Source of the DNA: Emiliania huxleyi CCMP1516
Taxonomy: Eukaryota; Haptophyta; Isochrysidales; Noelaerhabdaceae
Length of the DNA stretch: 64,000 nucleotides
Assembly (NCBI RefSeq): GCF_000372725.1
Contig: NW_005199770.1
Location: 295,208-359,207 of the forward strand
Direction: 5' to 3'
Shown here piece by piece: positions 9,379 to 20,150 of this stretch (the first letter of the stretch is position 1; every line of letters begins with the position of its first letter). The notes below the pieces were generated by a model. That model was not told the DNA's origin. It was given only the letters and a program-made list of their open reading frames with translations, and ran no database searches. Both the position numbers and the translations under genes were made by a program.

Positions 9379-10205
9379 CTACAGCTTCGTCGCGAGCGCC
9401 TTCACCTCTTTCGTGACCGGGGCGATCTCCCGCGCGACCGCCTTGTCAATCGAGTCCCCGAGGATGGCCAACTGCTCGCTGAGGAACTCGTTCTGCTCGC
9501 CGAGGACCTGCTCCACCTCCTCGGTGTAGGTGTGGGCGGCACGCGCAGCAGCAGCCGTGGACCCGGCAGTGGAGCTCGCGTCGTCGGAGTCGTCGTCCTC
9601 CCCCTTCCTTTGTGAGAGCGAGCCTACGGTATGAAGGAAGTAGCACGTGTTAGGATCGCGCAGAGTGCGGCCGGGGCGGTGTCACGGCGGGCGCACTTGC
9701 CAACGTCACTCCCCTCGACCAGCAGCGAGCCGTTGAGTATTTCGGAAGCGCGGCGGGCGGGGCGAGCGGCAGCCTGCCTCGCCCTTTTGGCCTGCCGCCG
9801 TGTGCGGTCGTCTCGCTTTCCCTTGTCGCGCTGCTCGGGGCTCTCTCGCTTCCTCTGCGCTCGGGACTGGTTTGCGGCCTGGCTGAGCTCGGTTGGACGA
9901 TTGTTTGGCGAGCGGACGCGATCGTTGAAGAGCCTGCTCCTCGCCTGACCGAGCGTCTCCCTCGGGTTGTCCCTGGCTCGCTCCTCGGCGTCGGCCATGA
10001 GGGACACGCCACGCTCGGCAAAGTACTGGTCCTCCATGTATTGTGCCCACCCAGCCGTGTCGCCAGGAAAGGTGTCGAGGTACTCCTTCCTCGTGAGGAT
10101 GTGGCGGCCGCGGACGACGGTGCGGCTGAAGGGGACGGTTGCCGTGCCGCCGACCGACGGCAGGCAACCGAGGAATACAGCAAAAAGGAGAAGCCCGCAC
10201 GCCAT
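9379..10205 (-). CDS. Secreted protein with charged coiled-coil tail, unknown function
   Basis: ATG 10205 opens a signal peptide (MACGLLLFAVFLGCLPSVGG). The mature part includes a conserved-looking stretch (RGRHILTRKEYLDTFPGDTA, QYMEDQYFAERG), then a very basic Arg/Lys/Gln-rich region. The first exon ends at 9701 with a textbook GC donor (GTTG|GCAAGT), and the 77-bp intron ends at CCGTAG (9624). The second exon starts at 9623, keeps the frame and gives an acidic patch (GEDDDSDD) and an amphipathic helix (EEVEQVLGEQNEFLSEQLA) to the stop at 9379, for about 249 aa. I recognise no family. Secretion to the ER, plastid or surface is inferred from the leader only. Confidence 0.65.
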
Positions 10206-10904
10206 CCCGCAGTTCGTACTAAGCTGCCCAAACCACCCAACAGACGGACCGCGGCGGAGTTGCGGCGGCGGAGACACAGCGAGAGGCTGGTTGGCGAGGC
10301 GTTCCTTCTCCAGCTGACGGCGACGCGACCGCACAGAGACCTTCCTCGTCGCGCCGTCCTGGCCGCGGGCCGTCATCTCCGCCCTGTCTGGTCCACGGTG
10401 GTGCGGCGATGTGCTGCGACGGGCTCCACGCGGCGGGCCAGAAAGTTGGGACGGAACTCGCTGCGGCCTTTATATATTGGAAGCTGATGCGGCTGGTCGC
10501 AGCGACGGCCGATCCAGCAGTCGTCTGCGACATGGCAGTGGCCCCGGGTCATGTGCAGCTGGTCCCGAGCGGCTCAGGTCCCAGATCGAATCTCGGACCC
10601 ACAGATTCTAGATTCCTTTAGATTCCCTGGATTCCCGCAACAACGATCTCTTAGCGGCGGCAAACAGAGGCGCAACTCTGCCAGCAGCGAGGAGGCTCCT
10701 GCTGCTCAGCTACCGAGGCCTGGTGGCGTCGGCTGCTGCGTGGAGAAGACAGCAGCACTGTCCGACCTCAAAACATGCACAACAAGCGTGATTTGTGACT
10801 CTGTCCTCGATTCTTCAGTCGCTCTGCCGGACGCGCTCGCTTTGTCGCGAGGGTCACCAGTGCAAGCCGTGTGGACGCCCAGAATAGCCTCCCCTGGCTT
10901 AGCT

Positions 10905-11190
10905 AGAGTGAGAGATATTGTGCACGTGGTCAGCCTCTACAATATATACACTGACACTTTACCTCCCAGAGCTCGTCTCGGTCCGCCACGGCCATCCTCA
11001 GCCTCCGGAGGGCCCCCGGCCGCGGCGCGGTGCGGCGGCGTCACAAATCCGACGTCAGTTCACCGGGACGCGATCGGGCGATCTGAAGTCCAACTAGGCG
11101 TATGGATTGTCCGCCCAGGGCTATCACCTGGACCCCTCAATGGACGCCTGCGGTGCCGCCCCCACGAGGTGTTGTTCACACCTGTCCAAC
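10905..11190 (+). repeat. R1 dispersed repeat, copy 1
   Basis: About 285 bp, related to 14638-14935 and 19805-20150, both inverted relative to this copy. Landmarks are CTCCCAGAGCTCGTC, GGCCATCCTCAGCCTCCGGA, GTCACAAATCCGAC and GGGCTATCACCTGGACCC. No conserved open frame. Confidence 0.75.
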
Positions 11191-12100
11191 CATTCGTGCA
11201 GCAGGAACGCGCTGTGTGTGGCTGGCAGCAAACTCAAATGACGACGGGTTGCAGCCTCGTAGCTCAACGGCAACATTGTGCATGAGGAAGGCTGATAGAA
11301 GTATCACCAGCCACACAACCAACAGCTTCTGGAGAGTATGCGGAGCGCAAGCAGCCGGTGATCAAAGGCGTGTTGCTGTCGGTGGCAGATTGCCAGAGGG
11401 ACGCCGGCGCCTCGGTGCGTGGCTTCGTCACAATTTTCCACCGCTCAACTTGGAGGCAGTGTGTCTAGTAGCGTGCTACACCTATGACGGCGGACCTCAC
11501 TGGGGCGCCGACGTGCGACGACCGTCTGGGATCGAAAGACGAAACCGCGTCCCAGGAGCTCGTGCAGAGCGCGCTCCGGAGCTCGGTGGCGGGAAATTTG
11601 AAGGGAACGTGGTGGCTTCCCACCGCCTCTGTATGTGCCCAATAAAGTGCTAACACGACCCTCGGGCAGCAGGGGGTATGTGGCGAGCGCACGGAGGCAC
11701 AGTTAGGCCGCCGTGATATCGCCCTTCCGGGCACCCCGTTTCGGTAGCCGTTTAGGGGTTAATGACTGCACTCCAAGTGCTCCAAGTGCATGGCCGCAAG
11801 TACGCCGAATTCCCATGAAAACAAGTAAAAAATGGCCAACCCCCCCCCCCCCCCAAATCGGCGCCTGCGGCGGGCCATGGGACCCCATCTCCCCCCCGCA
11901 TGGACACCCTCTGGGGCCCCCGCGCCGGCCCAGCCGAGGGAGCCTCTGCATTCTGGTTCGTTGAGTTGTTGTTTTCCTGAGATTTCCTCGAGGCGCGCGA
12001 GGAGATATAAAGGTTAAAGCGGATAGGAAACCGCGCAAGAACACAGCGCACTCTCTCACACAGTACGAAGACTCAGGCTGACATGTGACAACGCGGTCCC
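11190..12100. other. No gene seen
   Basis: The interval 10206-12100 holds R1 copy 1 and a CACTCCAAGTGCTCCAAGTGC palindrome-like motif at about 11766-11787. No open frame here shows a recognisable domain. Confidence 0.4.
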
Positions 12101-14516
12101 TCACTTTTTCCGCCTACGCTCCTGCACGTCGGGGGCGAGCGCGTAGGGCCGCAGCTGGAGCCGCTCGCCCACCTCGGCGACGGCGTTGTCGAGCGTCCAG
12201 CCGGACGTGAAGAGGAGCACCGGCCTGCCGTACACGTCCTCGAGCGTCTTGACGTTGAGCAGCTTCCGCTCGGAGAGGACCGCGTCCACCTCCTCCCACC
12301 CCGCCATCGCCCACCGCGCCTGCGTCTGCGGCATCATCTCGTACTGCACCTCGACGCTGTACTCGGAGCTCAGCCGGGACGAGACCACCTCGAGCTGCAG
12401 CGGCCCCACCGCCGCCAGGATGGGCACGCCGCCGCCCGTGTCGCCGCGCTCGAGCAGCTGCGGCCGTAGGGCGGGCGCGGGGCGGGCGCGTGGCGGTGCG
12501 GGCCGACGAGGTGTCTCGGAGGTGTCTCGGAGGTGTCTCGGAGGTGTCTCGGAGGTGTCTCGGAGGTGGCGGAGAGGTCGGCCGCACCTGCTGCACCGCG
12601 CCCTCGTTGAGGAGCTGCTCGATGCCCTTGTTGAAGCTCTTGTACCTTGCGCACGCGGCCGCACGCCTCAAGAAAGAAGGGGGGGGGGGGGGGCTCGGGG
12701 AGGAGGTGCGGCTCGCGCTTCGAGGGCGTCGGGTTGATGCAGCGCGCAAAGATCTCGGGCGAGAAGGAGGGGATCTTCGCGAAGGAGATGCGGCGCGAGC
12801 CGGTGTAGAGCGTGTCGCCGATGGCCATCTGGCCGGGCGAGAAGGGTATGCCGACCACGTCGCCAGGGTAGGAGGTCCCGTCGAGCGTGGACCGCTCCGC
12901 GCCGAGCAGCGTCTGCGCCTGCGCGAGGGTGAGCTGCTGCCCGCGCAGGCGCGAGTGCTTCACCTTGAGGCCCTTCTCGAAGCGGCCCGAGCAGACGCGC
13001 ACGTATGCGATCCGGTCGCGGTGCTTTGGGTCGGTGTTTGCCTGCAGCTTGAAGACGAAGCCGGAGAAGTCCTCGCTCGTCGGCTCGACGGTCTCCTCGT
13101 CGCCTGCGCCAGCAGCAAGGAGAGGCGTGGGGCGGCGCCTCGGCACAGCTGGACATGTGCCATGTCTCGGCCATGTCTCGGCCATGTCTCGGCCGTCTCT
13201 TGGCCATGTCTCAGCAATGGGTCACCGGTGAGCTCGCCAGAGGTGAAGCCTGCCTCGTCGCCCGCGTCGAGCGCGCGCGGCGTCGGCGGCGAGCCGAGCG
13301 ACATGAGCGTGTCCAGCAGCAGCTGCACGCCTGAAGAGTTCGCGGCGATGCACTCTCGGGACCCGGCTCTCGCATCCCAGAAGCCCACCACCGCCCCTCC
13401 AGCTGCGCTGCGCGCCAAAGTTTGTCATGGCGGACCCAAACAGCACCGGAGTCTGCTCGCCTCGCTTCAGCCGGTCCAGGTCGAGCGGATCGGTCAGGCC
13501 GTCCAGCATCTCGACGTCGTCGATCAGCTGCGCGTACAGCTCGCCGTCGCCGATCAGCGCCTCGAGGCGGTCGTCGTCGAGCGACACGACGGCGGCCTCC
13601 TCCGCCTTCTTGCCTCGCTCGCCGCGCGCGAAGAGGTGCACCCTCCTCGCGCCGCGCTCGAGCACGCCGCGGAACCGGTCTCCCGAGCCGACCGGCCAGA
13701 GCAGCGGGCAGCACGAAATGCCAAACTCGGCCTCGATCTGGTCGATGAGCTCGTATGGCGAGAGGCTCGGCCTGCGGCGCGTCGGGAGAGGCTCGGGAGG
13801 CGTGGCAAGCGGCTCGGAGGGGCCGCTCTCTCGTCACCGGTCCAGCTTGTTGACAAACGTGAAGAGCGGAAGCCGGCGCAGCCGCGCAACCTAACCGGTG
13901 AGATCACCCGAGATCACCCGAGATGCAGCGCCGCGAGGTGCAGCGCCGACCGCGCGTGACCTCGAACAGCTTGCGCGTCTGGGGCTCGAGCCCCTTGGCG
14001 GCGTCGACCAGCATCACGGCATTGTCCGCCTGCGGAGGGGTCCAGGTGAGTGCGTCGCCGCCTCTTTGCAGCTGGGCGGCGCGGCGCAGGCAGCACCGCA
14101 GCGAGCGTGCGGTACGTGTCCTCTGAAAAGTCCTGGTGGCCCGGCGTGTCGAGCACGTTGACCTGCTTGCCGTCGTACTCGTACGAGAGCACCGTGCTCG
14201 AGATGGAGATGCCTCGCTGCTGCTCCAGCTCCATGAAGTCAGAGGTGGCCCTCCGCTGCTCGCCCTTGGCCTTGACAGCACCGGCCTGCGAGATTGCGCC
14301 ACCGTACAGCAGGAGCTTTTCCGTCAGCGTGGTCTTGCCCGCGTCGGGATGGCTGATGATTGCAAGATTGCGACGCCGCTCGACCTCATCCGCGAGAGCG
14401 ACGTCCATCGCGACACGACGAATGTGCCGGGCGGTGGCTGAACCTGGAGCAGCGGCCGTGGCTGACGGAGCAGCGGCCGCAGCCCAACCGTGGGTTGCGA
14501 TCGTCGAGAGCCACAT
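12101..14516 (-). CDS. prfC: Peptide chain release factor 3 (RF3/PrfC) GTPase, organelle-type, eight exons
   Basis: RF3 is the GTPase that recycles class-I release factors from bacterial-type ribosomes, so a plastid or mitochondrial site is expected. The first exon (ATG 14516) has an Ala/Ser-rich leader, then G1 [21 protein letters not shown] and the RF3-typical [18 protein letters not shown]3 [16 protein letters not shown] follows. Later exons give [28 protein letters not shown] (G4) and [15 protein letters not shown]. The C-terminal domains include [20 protein letters not shown] and [20 protein letters not shown], ending at 12101. Seven introns are required; at least two use GC donors (TTTG|GCGCG to TTCAG|GCGTGC near 13432-13330; TCGAA|GCGCG to GCGCAAG|GT near 12715-12645). 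Two introns carry CCGAGACA minisatellites. Domain order and length are complete for RF3. Confidence 0.92.
12511..12566. repeat. Intronic 11-bp minisatellite (GAGGTGTCTCG)n
   Basis: Five or more near-perfect copies of GAGGTGTCTCG lie within an intron of the RF3 gene. A related 12-bp array (CATGTCTCGGCC)n occurs in another RF3 intron at about 13157-13215. Both share the CTCGG/CCGAG core found in other introns of this window. Confidence 0.8.
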
Positions 14517-14637
14517 GGACACGGAGAGCGTCACCAGCGAGAGGGCGAGCGAAGAGCACCGTCGAGAAAACGGGCACGATTCAGACGAAAGTGTGAACAG
14601 GTTGGAGCAGCAGCTCCTGAGCACGGCGCCGCAGGCG

Positions 14638-14935
14638 CCTGTTGATAGGTACAGGTGATAGCCCTGGATGGGCAATGCATACGCCTCACTGGGCCTCAGA
14701 TCGTCCGACCGCGTCCCGGTGCTCTGCCGTCGGATTTGTGACTCCGCCGCACCGCGCCGCGGCCGGGGGCCCTCCGGAGGCCGAGGATGGCCGTGACGGA
14801 CCGGGACGAGCTCTGGGAGGTTCAGTGTCAGTATATATATTCTAGAGACCAACCATGTCCACAATATCTCTCAGTCTAGCTAAGCTCTGGGAAGGCGATG
14901 CCGGGGCCGTACAACAGCTTGATGGTGCTGGTTGG
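14638..14935 (-). repeat. R1 dispersed repeat, copy 2
   Basis: Inverted relative to copy 1 and parallel to copy 3 (19805-20150). It shares GGTGATAGCCCTGGATGGGC, AATGCATACGCC, GATGGCCGT and the tail AAGCTCTGGGAAGGCGATGC. It stands directly 5' of the RF3 gene, as copy 3 stands 5' of the helicase gene. Confidence 0.75.
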
Positions 14936-15066
14936 GTAGTAGTCTAAGTTCTGAGCCTCGAGGCTGAGCGGGTCTAAGTGTGACTAGTCACGCTGGGGTG
15001 CTTACGCGGTCTAAGATCAGCGAGAGCCTCTTACATCGGCTAAGTCGGCCGTGGCACAGCCTGGGT

Positions 15067-15574
15067 GCCGCACATCCTCCTCTACATCGTGCCGCGGCAG
15101 ATGGTCGAGCTCGGCGACCCCGCCCGGCGCTCGTGTGACGCCTGCGAGTCCTTCGGCGCCATGGTCAAGACCATCATCAAGACCGCGACCTGCCGCCGCC
15201 GCATCTCGACCGAGACGCAGCACACGACGGGCATCAACGCGAACCGGCGGCGCTGGCGGCAGTCCTTCACCAAGGGCTACATCGAGCAGGCGTTCAATCG
15301 GGTCAGCGCGCGCGAGCTCCTGCGCAGCGACACGAGCGACGCCAACGTGGCCTATCTGCAGCGGCAGGACTACAGGCGGCTGAGTACGGGGGTCGAGACC
15401 ATCGCGTCGCACCGCCAGAGGGGCGTCGCGGCTACCCCCTCAGGGTCCATCCACGCCGCCCTCGGCGCCGCGAGGGGTGCGGGCAGCATGGAGGCGGGCG
15501 TCTCGGGCAAGGAGGCGGGCGCGGCTGCGCGGGAGGCGGTGCAGAAGCGGCGGAGGGGCCCGGAGGACGCGTAG
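15067..15574 (+). CDS. Orphan protein fragment, possibly transposon-derived
   Basis: A 169-codon frame with protein-like composition (PHILLYIVPRQMVELGDPAR, RRSCDACESFGAMVKTI, FTKGYIEQAFNRVSARELLR). It starts just after a possible AG acceptor (CACAG|CCTGGG, about 15058) and ends at 15574 in a basic/Ala tail. No catalytic motif is recognised. The abrupt 5' beginning and repeat-rich surroundings suggest the 3' exon of a mobile-element protein or a partly lost gene. I have no direct evidence for its function. Confidence 0.4.
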
Positions 15575-16068
15575 TGAGCGCGGACTGAGGCGCGGCCGGC
15601 CGTCTGCCAGACGGCCGGCCGGGCGCCGTATGGGCCTCGGGGTGCCCGAGGACTTTAGAGGTGCGGATTTTTTTGCTTGTGTCTATCGGTTCATGTCATG
15701 GACCGGCCCTGGGGAGCCTTTTACCGCGCCAGGAGGATGATACGGGTCCGTAATAATTTACTGGGTTGGAAATCGGCTGGTTTGCCCAGTGTGGGTGCGC
15801 GAGTGAAGGAGTGTGTGATGTGTGTGTGGTGTGTGTGCTTGTTAGAGGCAACTGTACTGAGATACTTTAAACATGGGATTTGCGTGACGGTCAAGACCAA
15901 GCCAGGGGGACAGGCACAGCGGCGCCACGCCGCTGGCGCTCTGTGCTCGTTCGTGGGCCTTCGTGCGTGCCGCCTCGACCCTCGTTTCCCCCCTCCAACG
16001 TTTTCGTTTTTCCACGGCCGCAAAATGCAATATCCAATAAACCAATATCCAATAAAAGTGCACACGTT
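15575..16068. other. Intergenic, GT-rich
   Basis: Contains an imperfect TG-rich run at about 15816-15840 and a duplicated CCAATATCCAATAAA word at about 16030-16055, downstream of the helicase stop. No gene seen. Confidence 0.5.
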
Positions 16069-19000
16069 TCAACATTGCCACGCGGTGCTGCGCACGCCAC
16101 CCTCCGGCTGCGTCTCGTACGGGGGTCGGAACGGCTGCGCCGCGGCGTGGACCGCCTCTCTCTTTTTCGCGAGCCTGCCGGCCTCCAGCGCGGCCGCCTC
16201 CGCCTGAAAACGCCGGAGCTCCTCCACGCGCGCGGCGCGCTCCCCCTCTGCCCGCGCGCCAGCCCCCGCGGCGCCGGGATGGTCGGGATCCGGGCGGTCG
16301 GGATGCGGACCTGGTCGGCCGGCCGCCGGCGAGGCGTGCGGCGCGTCGGTGGTCCGCTCCACCAGCCGCGCGCAAGCCTCGTCGCTGAGGCGCGGCGGCG
16401 AGGAGCCCGCGCTCCACTCGTGGAGGCAGCGCGCCGAGGCCGCGTGCCGGACCAGAGCCGCGAGGGCGGTGCGCCCTTTGCTCCCCGACGCGAGCGTCTC
16501 GACGTCGGCGAGGATGAGCAGCTGGTGTCGCGCGCGCGTGAGGCCGACGTTGAGCCGCCGCTCGTCGGCGAGGAAGCCGACCACACCGCGGCACCGCACG
16601 CACGAGAGGAGCACGACGTCGGCCTCGGAGCCCTGCGCGCCATCGACGGTCGCGATGAAGACGCCCCGCAGGCCGCGCGCGTCGGCGGCGGCGCGAATGG
16701 CCGCAACCTGCGCCGCATAGAAGGTGAGCACCTGCGGAGGGGACGGGGGGCGAGCTGGACGGCGTGCGGGCGCGAGAGTCGCGAGAGAGCCTGCTGGGCG
16801 GGGCGCGAGGGGAGGGAAGGGCGAGGGAAGCGCGAGAAAGGGCGAGGGGCGTCATGGCGTGTAGCGGCGGCGCCTTGACGCGCGATGCGCTCCGCACGTC
16901 GACGCCTCGCCCGCGCAGCTCGAGCAGCAGATCGCAGATCGCCGCAGCCTCGGCCATGTTGCGCACCGAGCCGTCTCTCACCGCCTCCTCCCTCGCGCCG
17001 CGCACGTGCAGGAGCGCGAGCGGGCCGAGCGAAGCGAGAGATCCGAGCCGCAGCGGCGCCTCGCTTCGCGAGAAGGTGGAGGGGTCGTCTTTCAAGCGGC
17101 CGCCGTAAAAGTGGGCGGCGGGGAAGGCCGAGATGGCGGGGTGCATCCGGTACTGCGTGTCGAGCAGCGCGTGCGGCTGGCCGAGCCCGATCATCAGCCG
17201 GTCCATCATCGTCCTGTCCGCAAACCCGGAGGAGGGTCCCGCGTGAGCCAAGCCTCGGAGGAGCGCAGACGCAGGACGCAGGGGCACGGGGCCCCTCTCC
17301 CGCGCGAGTGCCACGCGCACCGGGCGAGGTTAGGGTTAGGGTTAGGGTTAGGGTTGGGGTTAGGGTTAGGGTTAGGGTTGGGGTTGGGTTAGGGTTAGGG
17401 TTAGGGTTGGCTCACCGGGCGAGCGGCGGCGTGCGCGCGAGCGGAGAGAGCTGGCGAGGGTCGCCGCACACGACGGCCCGCTCCGGCAGCAGTCCGAACG
17501 GGATGAGAGCCTCCGGCTCGGACGCCTGCGCCGCCTCGTCAACCACCTATGCGGGGCCGGGGGCCGGCGGGGTGTGCGGCGCCGGCCGAGGGTGCGGGCT
17601 GCACACGCCACCGCCGCCGAGCACCAGCCACGCGACCTGCCCGAGCGCGCGGACGAGGCGGCTGCCCGCGACGCAGCACGTGCAAAACACGAAGCGGGCC
17701 GAGAGCAGCAGCTCCTGCGCCACGCCGCCCTCGGCGCCCGCCTCGCGCACCGCCGCCGCCGCCGCGCGCAGAGCCTCCCTCGCGGGGCCGAGGTCGAGGC
17801 TGCGCCGCGTGCAAGGCCACGCCGGAGCACCGCCCTCGCCGCACCCGCCCTCGCCGCACCCGCGCTTGCCTCCGCAGTCGAGCGGCTCGAGCGGCTCGAG
17901 CGAGCGCTGGAGCAGGGCGAGCGCCTTGGCGAGGAGCGCGCCGATCGGCTGCTGCAGGCCAGAGTGGTACGTGATGGGCAGCCGCGCGCGCAGGGCCGCC
18001 GCCACAGCCGCCGTCCGCTGCTGCACGAGCCGAAGCGCGCCCGCCCACCGGCGTGCAGCTCGCTGGCAGCCCGCCGTGTGCCCGATCCGGACGAGGCAGC
18101 GCGTGTCGCTCGGCGAGCACCACGCATGCCCGGCCCCCTCCCCCTCGCCCTCGTCCTCCTCCTCCTCGAGCCCGCCCCTCCTCGCGTCGCCGCCACCGCC
18201 GCACAGCGCCGCCACCGCAGCCTCGCAAGCCTCGAGCTCCTCGGCGGCGACGTCGAGCGCCTCGTGCACGAAGGCCGCGCGCCCCGCCTCTGAGCCAGTC
18301 AGCTTGTCGCCGTCTCCGACAAGAGCAACCTCGGCCGCCGCCCGCCGCGGGCCAGCCTGCTCGCAGAAGCGGAGGAGCAGCTCGAGCACGGCCTTGTTGG
18401 ACGGGGCGCAGACCAACACGCGCGACCCCCCTCCGGCCCACTCGGCGCAGGCGCGCGGCGCGAGCCGCGCCTGCAGGACGAGCGCAGGGAGAGCGGCGGG
18501 TGAGGCTGCGCTGGCGGTGGAGCAGCGGGTCGAGCAGGGCCAGGGGGTCGTGGGTAGCGGCAGGGCTGGTGCTGCCCGCGCCTGCAGCTGGAGGAGGAGG
18601 TGGAGGAGGGTTCGGGTCTTGCCGGTGCCCGGCGGCCCCTGCAGCAGCGTGAGCCCTCCGCGTTGCGAGAGCACCTCGCTCAGCGCCGCCATCTGCGACG
18701 CGTTGAGCGGAGGCATGTCTGGGACAGGTCCGGCACTTGCCTCCGACGCGTCGAGCAGAGCCGTGGCGGGCGGAGAGGCGGCTCGTGGCGGTGGCGGGCC
18801 TGCTGCCGCCTCCTCTGCTGCCGCCTCCTCCTCTGCTGCCGCCTCCTCCTCCTCCCCGGAGGAGCTCTCCGGCGCGTCAGCCGAAGAGGCGTCGCTCTCC
18901 TCGCCCTCGCAGCCCTCGTCTCCCGACCCGCCGCCCTCGCCATCCGAGCCGGCGGCGCCGCGGCCTGGAGAGCTCCTCCGCCTCGCCGTCCTCCGCGCCT

Positions 19001-19694
19001 CCTCCTCCTCCGCCTCCTCCTCGCCGTCCGAGGAGTCGAACCGGATGTGCGTGCTCGCCCTCTGCCCGAGCAGCCGAGGAAGGATGCCCGGCACGGCCGG
19101 CCGCCTCTGGCACACGTCGACGCACCGCTGAGCGACGAGCACCGTCGCGAGGTAGCGCGCCTCCCACACCGGCGCCTCGCCCGCCCCGCACGCCTCGAGC
19201 GCCGCAGAGAGCACCTCAAACACGGGCTGCTTCGGCGTGGAGGCGCGGCCATCCACGAAAGCCAGCAGGCCGCTGCACGAGGCCGAGCCGTACCTGCCGC
19301 CGACGCGCGGCTGCAGCAGAAAGGCGGCGCCCGGCCGCAGCTGGTCCTTGCCGCCGCTCGCAGGCGCCGCCTCGGCGCAAAATTCCAGCGACGCAAGCCT
19401 GCGGCCTCCCGGCCGTTGCGACTGCTGCAGGCGGAGCAGCCGCGGCGGCTGGCGGCGCTTTTCCGCCGCCGTCAGGGCCTCGGCCACCTCGGCGCGCGCC
19501 TCCTCGAGCATGATGCGCTGCATGTATGCAAAGTACTGCTTTGCCGAGTCGAAGCGGAGCGGCCCGTGGCCGGCTCCGCCGCTCGAGGCGGCCGAGCCGG
19601 ACTGCGGGAGGAGGCGGCCGTTGAAGTGCGCATCGCAGAGGTGCGTGCTGACGATCTCGGGGCCGGTGAGGGAGCGAGGGCGCTTCTTGCCCAT
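16069..19694 (-). CDS. UPF1/SEN1-type superfamily 1 helicase
   Basis: A large SF1B RNA/DNA helicase starting at ATG 19694 (MGKKRPRSL). The first exon has about 230 non-catalytic residues, then an acidic Ser/Glu low-complexity linker, then NASQMAALSEVLSQRGG and Walker A GPPGTGKT. Motif Ia follows (VLVCAPSNKAVLELLLRF). Later exons give motif II VVDEAAQASEPE, motif III GDPRQLSPLA, motif IV region DTQYRMHP, motif V FIATVDGAQGSEADVV and motif VI LNVGLTRARHQ, and the frame ends at 16069. Motif order is that of the UPF1/SEN1/SETX/IGHMBP2 group, which acts in RNA surveillance or transcription termination. No CH zinc domain is visible, so this is not UPF1 itself. Intron 18471-18581 (GC-AG) is in frame and flanked by 12-bp direct repeats. 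Intron 17214-17415 holds a telomeric tract. Confidence 0.88.
17329..17412. repeat. Interstitial telomeric repeat (TTAGGG)n inside a helicase intron
   Basis: About 80 bp of TTAGGG/TTGGGG units on the + strand, CCCTAA in the gene's sense. An identical 11-bp sequence, CACCGGGCGAG, lies on both sides (17318-17328 and 17413-17423). The right copy spans the intron donor (sense CTCGCCCG|GTG). Coding exons lie on both sides, so this is not a chromosome end. Confidence 0.9.
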
Positions 19695-19804
19695 ACCGGG
19701 TAGCGGCCGGCCAGCCAGCGACGCGCCGGGGGGCGTTCACTGTGCTGCATGAAAAGCAGGTGTGAAGGTATTTTCTTCTCAATAACAAGGCTGTGACAAC
19801 ACCT

Positions 19805-20150
19805 CGTGCCACGGCGCCGCAGACGCCTGTTGATGGGTCCAGGTGATAGCCCTGGATGGGCAATGCATACGCCTAGTTGGACCTCAGATCGCCCGACCGC
19901 GTCCCGGTGCTCTGTCTGCGGTCGGATTTGTGACGCCGCCCGACGCCGCCCGCACCGCGCCGCGGCCGGGCGGGGGCCCTCCGGAGGACGAGGATGGCCG
20001 TGATGGACCGGGACGAGCTCTGGGAGGTGGAGTGTCAGTGAGTATATTGTAGAGACAGACCGTATGCACAATATCTCTCAGTCTATAGCTAAGCTCTGGG
20101 AAGGCGATGCCGGGGCCGTACATACAACAGCTTGATGGTGCTTCGCCGGC
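19805..20150 (-). repeat. R1 dispersed repeat, copy 3
   Basis: Very similar to 14638-14935, with small expansions of GCCGCCCG units. It lies 5' of the helicase gene. Its neighbouring CAATAACAAGGCTGTGA word resembles the inner ends of the inverted repeats at 27084-27212 and 30495-30622. Confidence 0.75.

Noticed and set aside
17329..17412. A telomere or chromosome end
   Set aside because: The tract is about 80 bp and lies in an intron of a helicase gene with conserved motifs on both sides; the same holds for 37282-37330.
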